A DNA stretch of 64,000 nucleotides from Candidatus Aquabacterium excrementipullorum (GTDB lineage Bacteria > Pseudomonadota > Gammaproteobacteria > Burkholderiales > Burkholderiaceae_C). Positions 18,488-26,156 of this stretch are shown here, piece by piece. The notes under the pieces are model-generated. The model made no database searches. It worked only from the letters and a program-made list of their open reading frames with translations, and was not told the origin of the DNA. Location of the stretch: positions 1 to 64,000 of the forward strand of contig DXIO01000091.1 of the NCBI GenBank assembly GCA_019112875.1, given 5' to 3'. The number at the start of each line of letters is the position of its first letter. The stretch's first letter is position 1. A program made the position numbers and the translations under genes.

Positions 18488-19282
18488 TCACAGCCGCGGC
18501 ACGGCGGTCCAGCGGCCATCGTGCCGCAGCACGGCCACGGCCTGATCGAAGACGGTCTCCAGCGCGCGGTGCACGGCCACATCATCGGCCGCGCCTTCGG
18601 CCAGCAGGCGGCCCTGATGCATCACGGCCAGTCGGTCGGCGGCCAGCGCCAATGGCAATTCGTGCAGCACGCTGATGACGCAGCGGCCCTGCGCGGCCTC
18701 GCGGCGCAACACCTGGGCCACCAGGCGCTGGTGTGGCACATCCAGGTGGGACACGGGCTCGTCGAGCAGCAGCACCTGCGCCTGCACGGCCAGCGCCCGG
18801 GCCAGCATCACGCGCTGGCGCTCGCCGCCGGACAAGGCGCCCAGGGTGCGGTCGCTCGCCCAGGCCATGTCGGTGTCGGCCAAGGCCTGCTCCACCACGG
18901 CGCGATCCTGCACGCGCCCATCGGGCCAGCCCAGCCAGCCTTGATGCGGCAGGCGCCCCAGGGCCACCACGTCGGCCACGGCCATGGCGGGATCGCCGCC
19001 CACATCCTGGCCCAGCCAGGCCAGCTGGCGCGCCCGCTCCTGGGCAGGCATCTCCCGCGCATCGTGTCCCAGCAGCCGCACGACACCCGCGTTCAGGGGC
19101 ATCAAGCCCGCCAGGCTGCGCAGCAGCGTGGACTTGCCCGCGCCGTTCGGCCCCACGAGGGCCAGCCACTGCCCCGCGCGCACCGACAGGTTCACGCCAT
19201 GCAGCACGGGCTGGCGACCATGTGCGGCGCTCAGGCCCTCGGCCTGCAAGGCCACGGCGGCATCGATGCCCAAGCCGCTCAT
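18488..19282 (-). CDS. btuD: Cobalamin/iron-siderophore-type ABC transporter ATP-binding protein
   Basis: ATPase subunit of 264 residues for a type II (BtuCD-like) importer. It has Walker [19 protein letters not shown]-loop LAWLGQD, signature LSGGERQRV, Walker [13 protein letters not shown] and the switch His in [11 protein letters not shown]. Its ATG overlaps the permease stop by four bases. Because it sits between the btuB receptor and corrinoid enzymes behind a B12 riboswitch, cobalamin or cobinamide import is far more likely than iron-siderophore import, although the protein family covers both. Confidence 0.88.
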   Translation of the reverse strand: MSGLGIDAAVALQAEGLSAAHGRQPVLHGVNLSVRAGQWLALVGPNGAGKSTLLRSLAGLMPLNAGVVRLLGHDAREMPAQERARQLAWLGQDVGGDPAMAVADVVALGRLPHQGWLGWPDGRVQDRAVVEQALADTDMAWASDRTLGALSGGERQRVMLARALAVQAQVLLLDEPVSHLDVPHQRLVAQVLRREAAQGRCVISVLHELPLALAADRLAVMHQGRLLAEGAADDVAVHRALETVFDQAVAVLRHDGRWTAVPRL

Positions 19283-20274
19283 GCGCGCCTCCGGTGCAGC
19301 AGCACCAGCAGGTAGACACCGCCCAGCACCGCGGTGAGCACGCCCACCGGCAACTCCTGCGGCGCGATCAGCCAGCGGGCCAACACATCGGCGGCCATCA
19401 TCAGCCCACCGCCCATCGCGGTGGCCGCGAGCAGCAGGTGCGCATGCCTGGCCCCCGCCCACGGCCTCACCAGGTGCGGCGCCACCAAGCCCACGAAAGC
19501 GATCAGGCCGGCCTGCGCCACGGCCGCTGCGGTGGCCAGCGCCAGCACGCACACCAGCACCGCGCGGGTCAGGCCCAGGGGGATGCCCAGCGTGCGCGCC
19601 GTGTCCTCACCCAGGCTCAGCGCGTCGAGCACCTTGGCCAGCCCCTGCGCCACCGGCCAGGCCAGCGCCAGCACCGCGGTCATCAGCGCGCACGCCTGCC
19701 AGCCCAGCAGCGCCGTGCTGCCCAGCATGAAGGCCTGCATCACGCGCCACGCCTCGGCGGACCACACCATCAGTAACTGCGTCATCGCGCCCAGCACCAC
19801 GCCGACCACCACGCCCGCCAGCAGCAGGCGCATCGTGTGGGCCGCGCCGCGCGACATCAACAAGGTCAGCATCACACCACCGACCGATCCCACGAAGGCG
19901 GCCCCTGTGAGGCCCACACGCGACCACCAGTCCTGCGCCGACAACCAGGGCACGCCCAGCGTCAGCACCACCGCCATGCACAAGGCCGCGCCGGCCGCGC
20001 TGCCCAGCAGGTAGGGCTCGGCCAAGGGGTTGCGAAACAGGCCCTGCGCGATGGCCCCCGCCAGGCCGAGCAGCGCGCCGACCAGCCAGGCCCCGACGGT
20101 GCGAGGCGCGCGGATCTCCCAGAGGATGCGGGCCAGCGTGCCGTCCGCATCCGGGGCCCAGGGCGCCTGCCAGCCGGTGCTGCCCGCGCCCAGGCCGAGC
20201 ACGGCCATCAGGAGCGTGAAGGCCACCAGGGCCAGCAGCCCGCCCCAACGCGCACCGGCAGTCTCTGCACTCAT
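19279..20274 (-). CDS. btuC: Cobalamin ABC transporter permease (FecCD/BtuC family)
   Basis: Inner-membrane permease of 331 residues with about ten membrane segments. Typical parts are ILWEIRAPRTVGAWLVGALLGLAGAIAQGLFRNPLAEPYLLG (residues 44-85), which includes the RxPR and NPLAxPxxLG family motifs, and the C-terminal GLIAFVGLVAPHLVR followed by ADVLARWLIAPQELPVGVLTAVLGG. I took MSAETAGARW at 20274 as the start because it overlaps the btuF stop by four bases; the longer open frame upstream lies within btuF. Confidence 0.92.
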   Translation of the reverse strand: MSAETAGARWGGLLALVAFTLLMAVLGLGAGSTGWQAPWAPDADGTLARILWEIRAPRTVGAWLVGALLGLAGAIAQGLFRNPLAEPYLLGSAAGAALCMAVVLTLGVPWLSAQDWWSRVGLTGAAFVGSVGGVMLTLLMSRGAAHTMRLLLAGVVVGVVLGAMTQLLMVWSAEAWRVMQAFMLGSTALLGWQACALMTAVLALAWPVAQGLAKVLDALSLGEDTARTLGIPLGLTRAVLVCVLALATAAAVAQAGLIAFVGLVAPHLVRPWAGARHAHLLLAATAMGGGLMMAADVLARWLIAPQELPVGVLTAVLGGVYLLVLLHRRRA

Positions 20275-21155
20275 GGGCGGGCCCCCCTTGGCGCCGTGTC
20301 CTTCAGGCATTGCGCGAGGAAGCGTGCCGCCATCCCGATGCGAGGTCCGGGCCGCGACAGCACGTCGTACGCATCGGACGGCACGGCGCACACACGCCCC
20401 TGCCGCAGTGCCCGCAGGCGGCTCCAGCCAGGCCGGCGCGCCAGACCTGGCGCGTCCTCGGCCGACAGGATGATCACATCCGGGTCCGTGCGCACGATGA
20501 ACTCCGGACTCAGCCGGGGGAAGGCGCCCAGCGACGCAGGCACCACGTTGCCTGCGCCCAGCTGCGACAGCAATTCGCCGATGTAGGACGAGGCCCCCGC
20601 CGCATACAAGGTGCTGCTGATCTCGAAATACACGCGCGCGCCTCTGGCCGCGGGCGGCACCTGCCCGCCGGCGTTCCTGATCTCGTCTTTCAGACTCTGC
20701 CAATGCTGCTCACCCGAGGCAGGCAGCCCCAGCAGCGTGGCCACGGTGAGCAGCATCCGGTGCAGTTGCGACAGGTTCTGCGCGTCCAGTTCGGCCACCG
20801 TCAGGCCCAGGCCACGCAGCCGCGCAGCCAGCCGTGACGAGGCGGACAGCAGCACCAGATCGGGCCGCTGCGCCACCACCATCTCCACATTGGCATCGTC
20901 GATCCCGCCGGCCTTGGGCAGGCGCTGCACCGACGTCGGCCAGTTGGACCAACGGTCCGTGGCCACCAGCCTGTCGCAGGCACCCAGCACGCACACCGCC
21001 TCGGTCAACGAGGGCAGCAGGCTGACGATGCGTTGCGGCGGTGCCGCGAGCGTGACGACCGTGCCACGCTGATCGGTGACACGGATGGGCTCGGCCCATG
21101 CCGGCATGGCCGCCAGCAGCATGCTCAACAGCAGGCCATGCAGCCAGCACTTCAT
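20271..21155 (-). CDS. btuF: Periplasmic cobalamin-binding protein (BtuF-like)
   Basis: Substrate-binding protein of 294 residues. The signal peptide MKCWLHGLLLSMLLAAMPAWA is followed by the class III binding-protein start PIRVTDQRGTVVTLAAPPQRIVSLLPSLTEAV. Other family sequence includes LVATDRWSNWPTSVQRLPKAGG, VEMVVAQRPDLVLL and the second-lobe ARVYFEISSTLYAAGASSYIGELLSQLG. It delivers corrinoid to the BtuCD-like permease encoded downstream. The gene overlaps both cobU (upstream) and btuC (downstream) by four bases. Confidence 0.88.
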   Translation of the reverse strand: MKCWLHGLLLSMLLAAMPAWAEPIRVTDQRGTVVTLAAPPQRIVSLLPSLTEAVCVLGACDRLVATDRWSNWPTSVQRLPKAGGIDDANVEMVVAQRPDLVLLSASSRLAARLRGLGLTVAELDAQNLSQLHRMLLTVATLLGLPASGEQHWQSLKDEIRNAGGQVPPAARGARVYFEISSTLYAAGASSYIGELLSQLGAGNVVPASLGAFPRLSPEFIVRTDPDVIILSAEDAPGLARRPGWSRLRALRQGRVCAVPSDAYDVLSRPGPRIGMAARFLAQCLKDTAPRGARP

Positions 21156-21733
21156 GCCCAGCGCTCCACGGGCCGTGTCCAGGCCTGGCCGGCCGCCATC
21201 AGGGTGATGTGGCCACAGCACTGCGCCACCTCCTGGTTCAGACGCCCCAGTTCATCGACGAACTGGCGCACCTCGCGTCCCATCGGGATCACCCCCCAGC
21301 CGATCTCGTTGGACACCAGCACGACGGGGCCTGGCAAGGCCGGCAGCGCCTCGAGCAGCTCGGCCTGCAAGGCCGTCCAAGGCCTTGGCCCAGGTGCCGT
21401 GCCCGGCCCTTCGCCGTGGCCCGCGGGCATCAGCACATTGGTCAACCACAGCGTCAGGCAGTCGACCAGCACCAGCCGCCCGGGCGATGAAGCCCGGCGC
21501 AGCGCCTGCGCCAGTTCATGCGGTTCTTCCATGGTGAGGAAACCGGCGGGCCGATCCTGCCGGTGGCGCTCGATGCGCGCGCGCATCTCGTCGTCCGACG
21601 ACAGGGCCGTCGCCAACACCACCACCTCGCGGTCGGCCGCCTGCCCCTGCCAGGCCCGCGCCATGCGCTCGGCCTGACGCGACTTGCCGCTGCGCTGGCC
21701 GCCGATGACGAGGTGGTGCTGGGACAGGGGCAA
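21152..21733 (-). CDS. cobU: Bifunctional adenosylcobinamide kinase/guanylyltransferase
   Basis: Enzyme of 193 residues (CobU/CobP) that phosphorylates adenosylcobinamide and transfers GMP to form adenosylcobinamide-GDP. The P-loop is IGGQRSGKSRQAE near the N-terminus. Further family sequence includes VLVDCLTLWLTNVL, LVSNEIGWGVIPMGREVRQFVDELG and a closing NQEVAQCCGHITLMAAGQ. It is the first gene after the btuB receptor, 12 bp away, which fits salvage of imported cobinamide. Confidence 0.93.
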   Translation of the reverse strand: MPLSQHHLVIGGQRSGKSRQAERMARAWQGQAADREVVVLATALSSDDEMRARIERHRQDRPAGFLTMEEPHELAQALRRASSPGRLVLVDCLTLWLTNVLMPAGHGEGPGTAPGPRPWTALQAELLEALPALPGPVVLVSNEIGWGVIPMGREVRQFVDELGRLNQEVAQCCGHITLMAAGQAWTRPVERWA

Positions 21734-21745
21734 GGCGTCTTCCGA

Positions 21746-23647
21746 TCAGAACTTCGGTGCCCAGCGCAGGCCGACGAACACCGTGCGCGGCACGCTGGCG
21801 TAGTCGTAGGACGTCTGGTAGTCCTTGTCGGCCACGTTGTCCACGCGCAGCAGCACACGCCACTGGTCGCTGATGCGGTACTGCACGTCCAGGTTCAGCA
21901 CGGCGTAACCCCCGAGCGTCTTGGCAGAGTACGAGTCATAGTCGAAGTCCTGACGCTTGTCCGACACCAGCCATTGCGCACCGAAGGTCCAGGCACCGGC
22001 GTCGGTGTCCGCACGCAGCGAGGCGTGGCGGCGGGCGCGGCGCAGCAGGATCTCATCGGTCTCGGCATCCTTCGGCGACGAGAAGTCCACCGAACCGGCC
22101 AATCGTACAGGACCGATGCTGCCCTTGGCATCCAGCGTCAGGCCCTTGAGCACGGCACGGCCGGTGTTGCGGTAGCAGCCCCAGCTGTCGGCGCAGATGC
22201 CCGGAGCGTCGTAGCTGATCAGGTCACGCACCTTGTTGCGATAGACCGTGGCACCGGCCTCGAAGCCACCCTGGCGGAAACGCAGGCCCACTTCGGCATT
22301 GCGCGAGGTCTCCGGCTTGAGGTTCGGATTGCCCGATGCGCTGTACTGCTGGTAGAGCGTGGGCGCACGGAAGGCCGTGCCCCAGGCGCCACGCAGATTC
22401 CAGCCCGCCCCCAGCTCCAGGCCACCCGCCACGCCACCGGTGGTGTGCGAGCCGAACTGGCTGTCGTCGTCCTGGCGCGCATTGAACTGCAGCGCATAGC
22501 CCTGATGGCGCCAGGCATAGCCCAGGCCCACGGCGTTCTGGCTGCGATCACCCTCACCGGCCGTCGGAGCCGAGCTCAGGCCCGTGTTTTCCAGTTCGTC
22601 TTCGCGGCGTTCCAGCAGCGCCGTGAGCAAATGCTCGCCGAAGCTGAACTGGTTGTTCCAGGCGTAGCTGCGCACACGTGTCTCGGTCACGTAGGCCGAG
22701 GGGCGGGTCTCGTAACGCAGCTTGGATTCGCCGGCGCTCAGATCGCTGTGCCAGTTGTCCAGCCACTGGGCCGACCACGCCAGACGGGCCGTGTCCAGAT
22801 CGTGCACGGCATGGTCGTCGTCTGTCGAGGCATAGCCGTCGTACTGCGCGTTCACATGCTGCGTCAGGGCCGACACTTCCAGGCGATGCGCCTTGTTGAT
22901 GTCCAGGCCGACACGCGCGCTGGCGTTGTGGTTGCGGTAGCCGTCGTCGTCCGGGTTGTAGGACGAGTTGGTCGGGCTCACGATGGCGTTGAAGCCGTCG
23001 CTGCGCTCGGTGGCGGCCGACACGGCGTAGTCGATGGCACCCGAGCGGCCGCTCAGGCTGGCATCGGCCTTGGCCAGGCCACGCGAGCCGGCGCCCACGC
23101 CCAGTTCCAGGCGAGGCTGGCCCTCGCCCTTGCGCGTGAAGATCTGCACCACGCCGCCGATGGCGTCGGAGCCGTAGATCACGCTGTCAGGGCCGCGCAC
23201 GATCTCGATGCGCTCGATCTGGTCCAGTGGCAGGGCTTCCCAGGTGGCGCCACCCGTGCTCTGGCTGTCCACGCGCACGCCGTCGATCAGCACGGCCGTA
23301 TGGCGGGTGTCGGCGCCACGCACGAACAGCGAGGTCGTGCCGAAGGAGCCGCCACTGCGGCCCATCTCGAAGCCGGGGGCCAGGCGCAGCAGATCGGCCA
23401 CGGCACCGGCGCCTTGGCGCTCGATGTCCTTGCGGGTGTAGACGGTCACGTCGCTGAGCACCTGGCTGGCGGCCACCGGCGTGCGGGTGGCGGTCACCAC
23501 CACGGGCTCCAAGGCGCTCTGCGCCATGGCGGGGGCGCCCAGGCCGAGCAGGCAGCCCATCAAGGTGGCATGGAAAGGACGGAGCGGCAGCGCGCAAGGC
23601 ACGGCCAGGCGACCCGCAGGCGCGGGCAGACGACGGAAGGACTTCAT
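21746..23647 (-). CDS. btuB: TonB-dependent cobalamin receptor BtuB
   Basis: Outer-membrane receptor of 633 residues. After a signal peptide (MKSFRRLPAP to APAMAQ) comes a TonB-box-like EPVVVTATRTPV, then the plug domain with RKDIERQGAGAVADLLRLAPGFEM and GVRVDSQSTGGATWEALPLDQIERIEIVRGPDS, and a 22-strand barrel ending in the usual aromatic residue (RWAPKF). Length is close to E. coli BtuB. The cobalamin riboswitch directly upstream makes corrinoid the likely ligand. I chose 23647 because the frame upstream runs into riboswitch sequence. No strong Shine-Dalgarno is seen, in line with control of translation initiation by the leader. Confidence 0.92.
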   Translation of the reverse strand: MKSFRRLPAPAGRLAVPCALPLRPFHATLMGCLLGLGAPAMAQSALEPVVVTATRTPVAASQVLSDVTVYTRKDIERQGAGAVADLLRLAPGFEMGRSGGSFGTTSLFVRGADTRHTAVLIDGVRVDSQSTGGATWEALPLDQIERIEIVRGPDSVIYGSDAIGGVVQIFTRKGEGQPRLELGVGAGSRGLAKADASLSGRSGAIDYAVSAATERSDGFNAIVSPTNSSYNPDDDGYRNHNASARVGLDINKAHRLEVSALTQHVNAQYDGYASTDDDHAVHDLDTARLAWSAQWLDNWHSDLSAGESKLRYETRPSAYVTETRVRSYAWNNQFSFGEHLLTALLERREDELENTGLSSAPTAGEGDRSQNAVGLGYAWRHQGYALQFNARQDDDSQFGSHTTGGVAGGLELGAGWNLRGAWGTAFRAPTLYQQYSASGNPNLKPETSRNAEVGLRFRQGGFEAGATVYRNKVRDLISYDAPGICADSWGCYRNTGRAVLKGLTLDAKGSIGPVRLAGSVDFSSPKDAETDEILLRRARRHASLRADTDAGAWTFGAQWLVSDKRQDFDYDSYSAKTLGGYAVLNLDVQYRISDQWRVLLRVDNVADKDYQTSYDYASVPRTVFVGLRWAPKF

Positions 23648-23701
23648 GGTTGGACGATGGCAAGGACCCAGGTGTCCGCTTCCCCGCGGACGCCTGTCAA
23701 T

Positions 23702-23721
23702 GGCCGTGGCGAACCACGGCC
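23702..23721 (-). promoter_or_regulatory. Expression-platform hairpin of the cobalamin riboswitch
   Basis: Perfect 8-bp stem GGCCGTGG with a TTCG loop immediately 3' of the aptamer. A second GTCCGC stem-loop follows about 10 bases later, before the btuB start. Neither has a T-run, so translational control is more likely than intrinsic termination. Confidence 0.5.
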
Positions 23722-23937
23722 CCAGCTGGCCGGTATCCGGGCTGGGCGGTACGACCCGTGAGGCCTTCCCAGATGCGATGAGCACCCAGTGACCGATGAA
23801 CACGAGCGAAACCCCTTGCAGGGTTTGACCGCCGACCGTTGCGGGGGCAGCGCAAGTCGGGCTGGCACCGGCGGTGCGTCAGACCCTCTTGCTTCCCGTT
23901 TAACTGCACCGGATGAACCCCGGCGCGAGCACCAACG
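23722..23937 (-). ncRNA. Cobalamin (adenosylcobalamin) riboswitch
   Basis: Reading the minus strand, the leader of btuB contains conserved blocks of the cobalamin aptamer in order: a 5' P1/P2 region with GGTGC, TAAACGGGAAGC, the GCGCTGCCCCCGCAACGGT core, GGTCACTGGGTGCTC, GGGAAGGC, and the B12-box-like AGCCCGGATACCGGCC. The region lies between a promoter (TACAAT on the minus strand at 23944-23949) and btuB and would repress the whole downstream operon when adenosylcobalamin is abundant. Confidence 0.9.
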
Positions 23938-23943
23938 GGCGGC

Positions 23944-23973
23944 ATTGTAAGGGCAGCCGTCAAGGAACGTCAG
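23944..23973 (-). promoter_or_regulatory. Sigma-70-type promoter of the cobalamin operon
   Basis: On the minus strand CTGACG (23973-23968), an 18-bp spacer and TACAAT (23949-23944). The predicted transcription start falls at the 5' edge of the riboswitch. Confidence 0.6.
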
Positions 23974-24007
23974 GGCGCACCCCAGCCTTCGCACCGTTTT
24001 AGGCCCC

Positions 24008-24013
24008 TACAAT
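24008..24013 (+). promoter_or_regulatory. Candidate -10 element of the zapB-like/zapA operon
   Basis: TACAAT lies 48 bp before the first start codon. The -35 region is not obvious. Confidence 0.35.
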
Positions 24014-24061
24014 CCCAGTTCCGCCTCCACGGAGGCCCCATGGGAGCGAGGGCCCACCCTC

Positions 24062-24307
24062 ATGTCCAGGATCGAAGACCTGACCGACCGCGTCGAGCGC
24101 CTGCTGCTGCGCCACGAGGAACTGCAGCGCACCAACGCGCTGCTGCAGCAGCAAGTGCTCGTGGTCACGCAAGAGCGCGATTCGCTGCGCGCCCGCCTGT
24201 CGGCCGCCCGCGCCCGCATCGACACCCTGATCGACAAGCTGCCCGCGCCCCTGGCCACCACGGCCGCCGACGAGGCAGACGACCTTCCGCCTGACGACCG
24301 CGCATGA
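24062..24307 (+). CDS. ZapB-like coiled-coil cell-division protein (TIGR02449 type)
   Basis: Small protein of 81 residues, mostly a heptad-repeat coiled coil (IEDLTDRVERLLLRHEELQ followed by NALLQQQVLVVTQERDSLRARL) with an acidic C-terminus. In beta- and gammaproteobacteria such a gene commonly precedes zapA; by position and shape it is expected to act in or near the Z-ring. Its TGA overlaps the zapA ATG by four bases (ATGA), so the two are translationally coupled. Direct evidence for a ZapB function is lacking. Confidence 0.75.
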   Translation: MSRIEDLTDRVERLLLRHEELQRTNALLQQQVLVVTQERDSLRARLSAARARIDTLIDKLPAPLATTAADEADDLPPDDRA

Positions 24308-24636
24308 AACAGATCGAAGTCTCCATCATGGGCCAGAGCTACCTGCTGGGCTGCCCCGACGGCGGCGAGCAACAGCTGCGCCAGGCCGTGAGCCATGTCG
24401 ACCGCGAAATGTGCGCCATCCGCGACGCCGGCAAGCTCAAGGCACGCGAGCGCATCGCCGTGCTGGCCGCGCTGAACCTGGCGTACGAGCTGGCCGCACA
24501 GCCGGAACCCAGCGCGGCCAGGGCGACCGCACAGGCCCAGAGCGAGGCCGACGGCACGCCCGTGTCCAACGAGTACCTGGACACGCTGATCGGCCGCCTG
24601 GACGCCACGCTCAACGACGACGGCCACCTGCTGTAA
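24304..24636 (+). CDS. zapA: Cell division protein ZapA
   Basis: Z-ring-associated protein of 110 residues that bundles FtsZ filaments. The N-terminal ZapA globular domain reads KQIEVSIMGQSYLLGCPDGGEQQLRQAVSHVD, followed by a helical dimerisation region KARERIAVLAALNLAYEL and a variable tail. It directly precedes the 6S RNA gene, a conserved order in proteobacteria. Confidence 0.9.
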   Translation: MKQIEVSIMGQSYLLGCPDGGEQQLRQAVSHVDREMCAIRDAGKLKARERIAVLAALNLAYELAAQPEPSAARATAQAQSEADGTPVSNEYLDTLIGRLDATLNDDGHLL

Positions 24637-24697
24637 TCCCCCGGCGCCCACGCCAGCGATCTGTCAACTAAACCCGCAAGCCACGCGCAGCTTAGGG

Positions 24698-24725
24698 TTT
24701 GCGGTTCAGCCCGGGGGCCTACAAT
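24698..24725 (+). promoter_or_regulatory. Promoter of 6S RNA
   Basis: TTTGCG, a 16-bp spacer and TACAAT (24720-24725). The predicted start near 24731 coincides with the 5' strand of the 6S terminal stem. An AAACCC...GGGTTT hairpin (about 24670-24700) overlaps the upstream side and may end the zapA transcript. Confidence 0.6.
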
Positions 24726-24729
24726 GAAG

Positions 24730-24909
24730 GTGTTCGTCGCGTTCGCGGAAGCCAATATTTCCTTGAACCGATGCTCATTGAGCCAGGGCTTGGAACATTG
24801 CTTCGCTGGTGTGATCGTCTCGCGTCAGATGAACCCGAAGTGGAGTTGACCTCGCCCACCTGAATCCCCTGGGTTCAGGAGTGCGGTGACTGGTTCGCGG
24901 CGGACACCT
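24730..24909 (+). ncRNA. ssrS: 6S RNA
   Basis: About 180 nt between zapA and an intrinsic terminator. The ends pair as the long 6S closing stem: GGTGTTCGTCGCG at 24729-24741 with CGCGGCGGACACC at 24896-24908, including G-U pairs. The 3' half contains CACCTGAATCCCCTGGGTTCAGG, resembling the CACCTTGAACCAAGGGTTCAAG block of E. coli 6S RNA. 6S RNA mimics an open promoter and sequesters the housekeeping RNA polymerase in stationary phase. Position after zapA, own promoter and structure support the call. Confidence 0.85.
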
Positions 24910-24920
24910 ATTCAACAAAA

Positions 24921-24956
24921 AACCGGCCGGTGCTTGAAGCCCGGGCCGGTTTTTTC
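24921..24956. terminator. Bidirectional intrinsic terminator
   Basis: AACCGGCC and GGCCGGTT arms with a T-run on both sides (TTTTTTC on plus, TTTTTTG on minus). It ends 6S RNA on the plus strand and the GGDEF-like gene on the minus strand. Confidence 0.85.
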
Positions 24957-24990
24957 TTTGCGCGATGGTGTCGCGCGACGCTGGCGTCGC

Positions 24991-25995
24991 TCAGCCCGCA
25001 GGCACGAACTGGATGCTGGCCAGCGTCAGGTGGTTGCCACCCTTTTCGCGCGAGACGACCATGGCGCGGTCGGCACTGCGCATCAGCTCTTCGACCGAGC
25101 CCGCCGTGTGCGGGAAGCTGGCAATGCCCATGCTGACCGTGAAGGGGATCTGCTGACCGTTGTAGGCCACGATGTGCTGCGAGCACTGCTTGCGCAGGTG
25201 CTCCATGCGTGAATGCGCCGTGGCCAGGCCCACGCCGGACAACAGCACCACGAATCGATCTCCCCCCAGGCGGCATGGGGAGTCCATGGCACGGGTGTTG
25301 GCACGCAGCAGTCGGCCCAGGGCCTCGACCACGCGTTCGCAGCTGTCGGCGCCATAGGTCTGACGGATCTCGTCCATGCCGTCGACCGCCACCGACACGA
25401 TGGCGAACTCGCGCTGCTCGCGGCTGGACAGGTCGGCCTCGCGACGCAGTTGGTCTTCGAAATGCGCACGGTGGTACAGGCCTGACACGTTGTCGCGGAC
25501 CTGGTTGTCCTGCATCTCGCGGCGCAGATCCTCATTGGCACGCTGCTGCTGCTCCAGCTGTTGCAGCGCGGTCTGCAATTGCAGTTCGCGCTTGCGCACC
25601 TCGGTCAGATCCTGCCAACTGCTGAGCACGCGCGAAGGCTGGCCCTCGTCGTCGCGCAGGGCCTGGCGCCAGACCAGGTATTCGCGGCGTTCCCCCTGGC
25701 GCTCCAGGCGGTGCTCGGCGGCGAAACCGTTGGGCAGGGACACGGCCTGCTGATCGGCGGCGCGCAAGGCCACGGCCTGCACGGCATCGAAGAGCTCCGC
25801 GTCGCTGGCGCCCAGGGGATCGCGCGCGCCGGGCCACAGGTGGCGTGCCGCCGTACTGGCGTACTCGTAGCGGCCGGTGCCCAGGTGCTTGATCAGCACA
25901 CCCGCGCCCAGCTGCTCCAGGCTGCGGACAAGGGCGTCCTCCAGCCCGTTCAGTCGCGGGGTCACCGTCGCGAGAGAATCGGCCATGTCATTCAT
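24991..25995 (-). CDS. PAS-GGDEF-like protein with degenerate active site (GGDRF)
   Basis: Cytosolic protein of about 334 residues. The N-terminus resembles a PAS sensor (GVLIKHLGTGRYEYASTAARHLW, then a PAC-like EYLVWRQALRDDEG). A short coiled coil (LQTALQQLEQQQRANEDLRRE) links it to a GGDEF domain. The domain's signature is RLGGDRF instead of GGDEF/GGEEF, and the usual FKxxND helix is replaced (VDGMDEIRQTYG), so GTP turnover is probably lost. The inhibitory-site RxxD is kept (RAMD, five residues before GGDRF), which suggests a c-di-GMP receptor rather than an enzyme. Start MNDMADSL at 25995 is a choice; the frame is open to 26061. Confidence 0.75.
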   Translation of the reverse strand: MNDMADSLATVTPRLNGLEDALVRSLEQLGAGVLIKHLGTGRYEYASTAARHLWPGARDPLGASDAELFDAVQAVALRAADQQAVSLPNGFAAEHRLERQGERREYLVWRQALRDDEGQPSRVLSSWQDLTEVRKRELQLQTALQQLEQQQRANEDLRREMQDNQVRDNVSGLYHRAHFEDQLRREADLSSREQREFAIVSVAVDGMDEIRQTYGADSCERVVEALGRLLRANTRAMDSPCRLGGDRFVVLLSGVGLATAHSRMEHLRKQCSQHIVAYNGQQIPFTVSMGIASFPHTAGSVEELMRSADRAMVVSREKGGNHLTLASIQFVPAG

Positions 25996-26106
25996 TGCTG
26001 TCGTTGTCTCAACCGTGGGGGGCGAAAATCCCGAACATGCGATATGTTGGCGCAAATTCAAGGCAGCGGCTGTCCTTCAAACAAGGGATCAACATGGCCT
26101 TTTACC

Positions 26107-26137
26107 TTGATTGACGGTCATTTTGCGCATCAATCAA
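26107..26137. repeat. Perfect inverted repeat, possible operator
   Basis: TTGATTGA and TCAATCAA (8 bp each) separated by 15 bp, in the divergent intergenic region between the GGDEF-like gene and the oxidoreductase and 20 bp before the latter's ATG. Size and spacing suit a dimeric regulator; no regulator gene is adjacent. Confidence 0.45.
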
Positions 26138-26156
26138 CGGATTAGCGAGTTTCAAG

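Noticed and set aside
23648..23803. N-terminal extension of BtuB to 23803
   Set aside because: The added stretch lies within riboswitch aptamer sequence and removes the signal peptide from the N-terminus.
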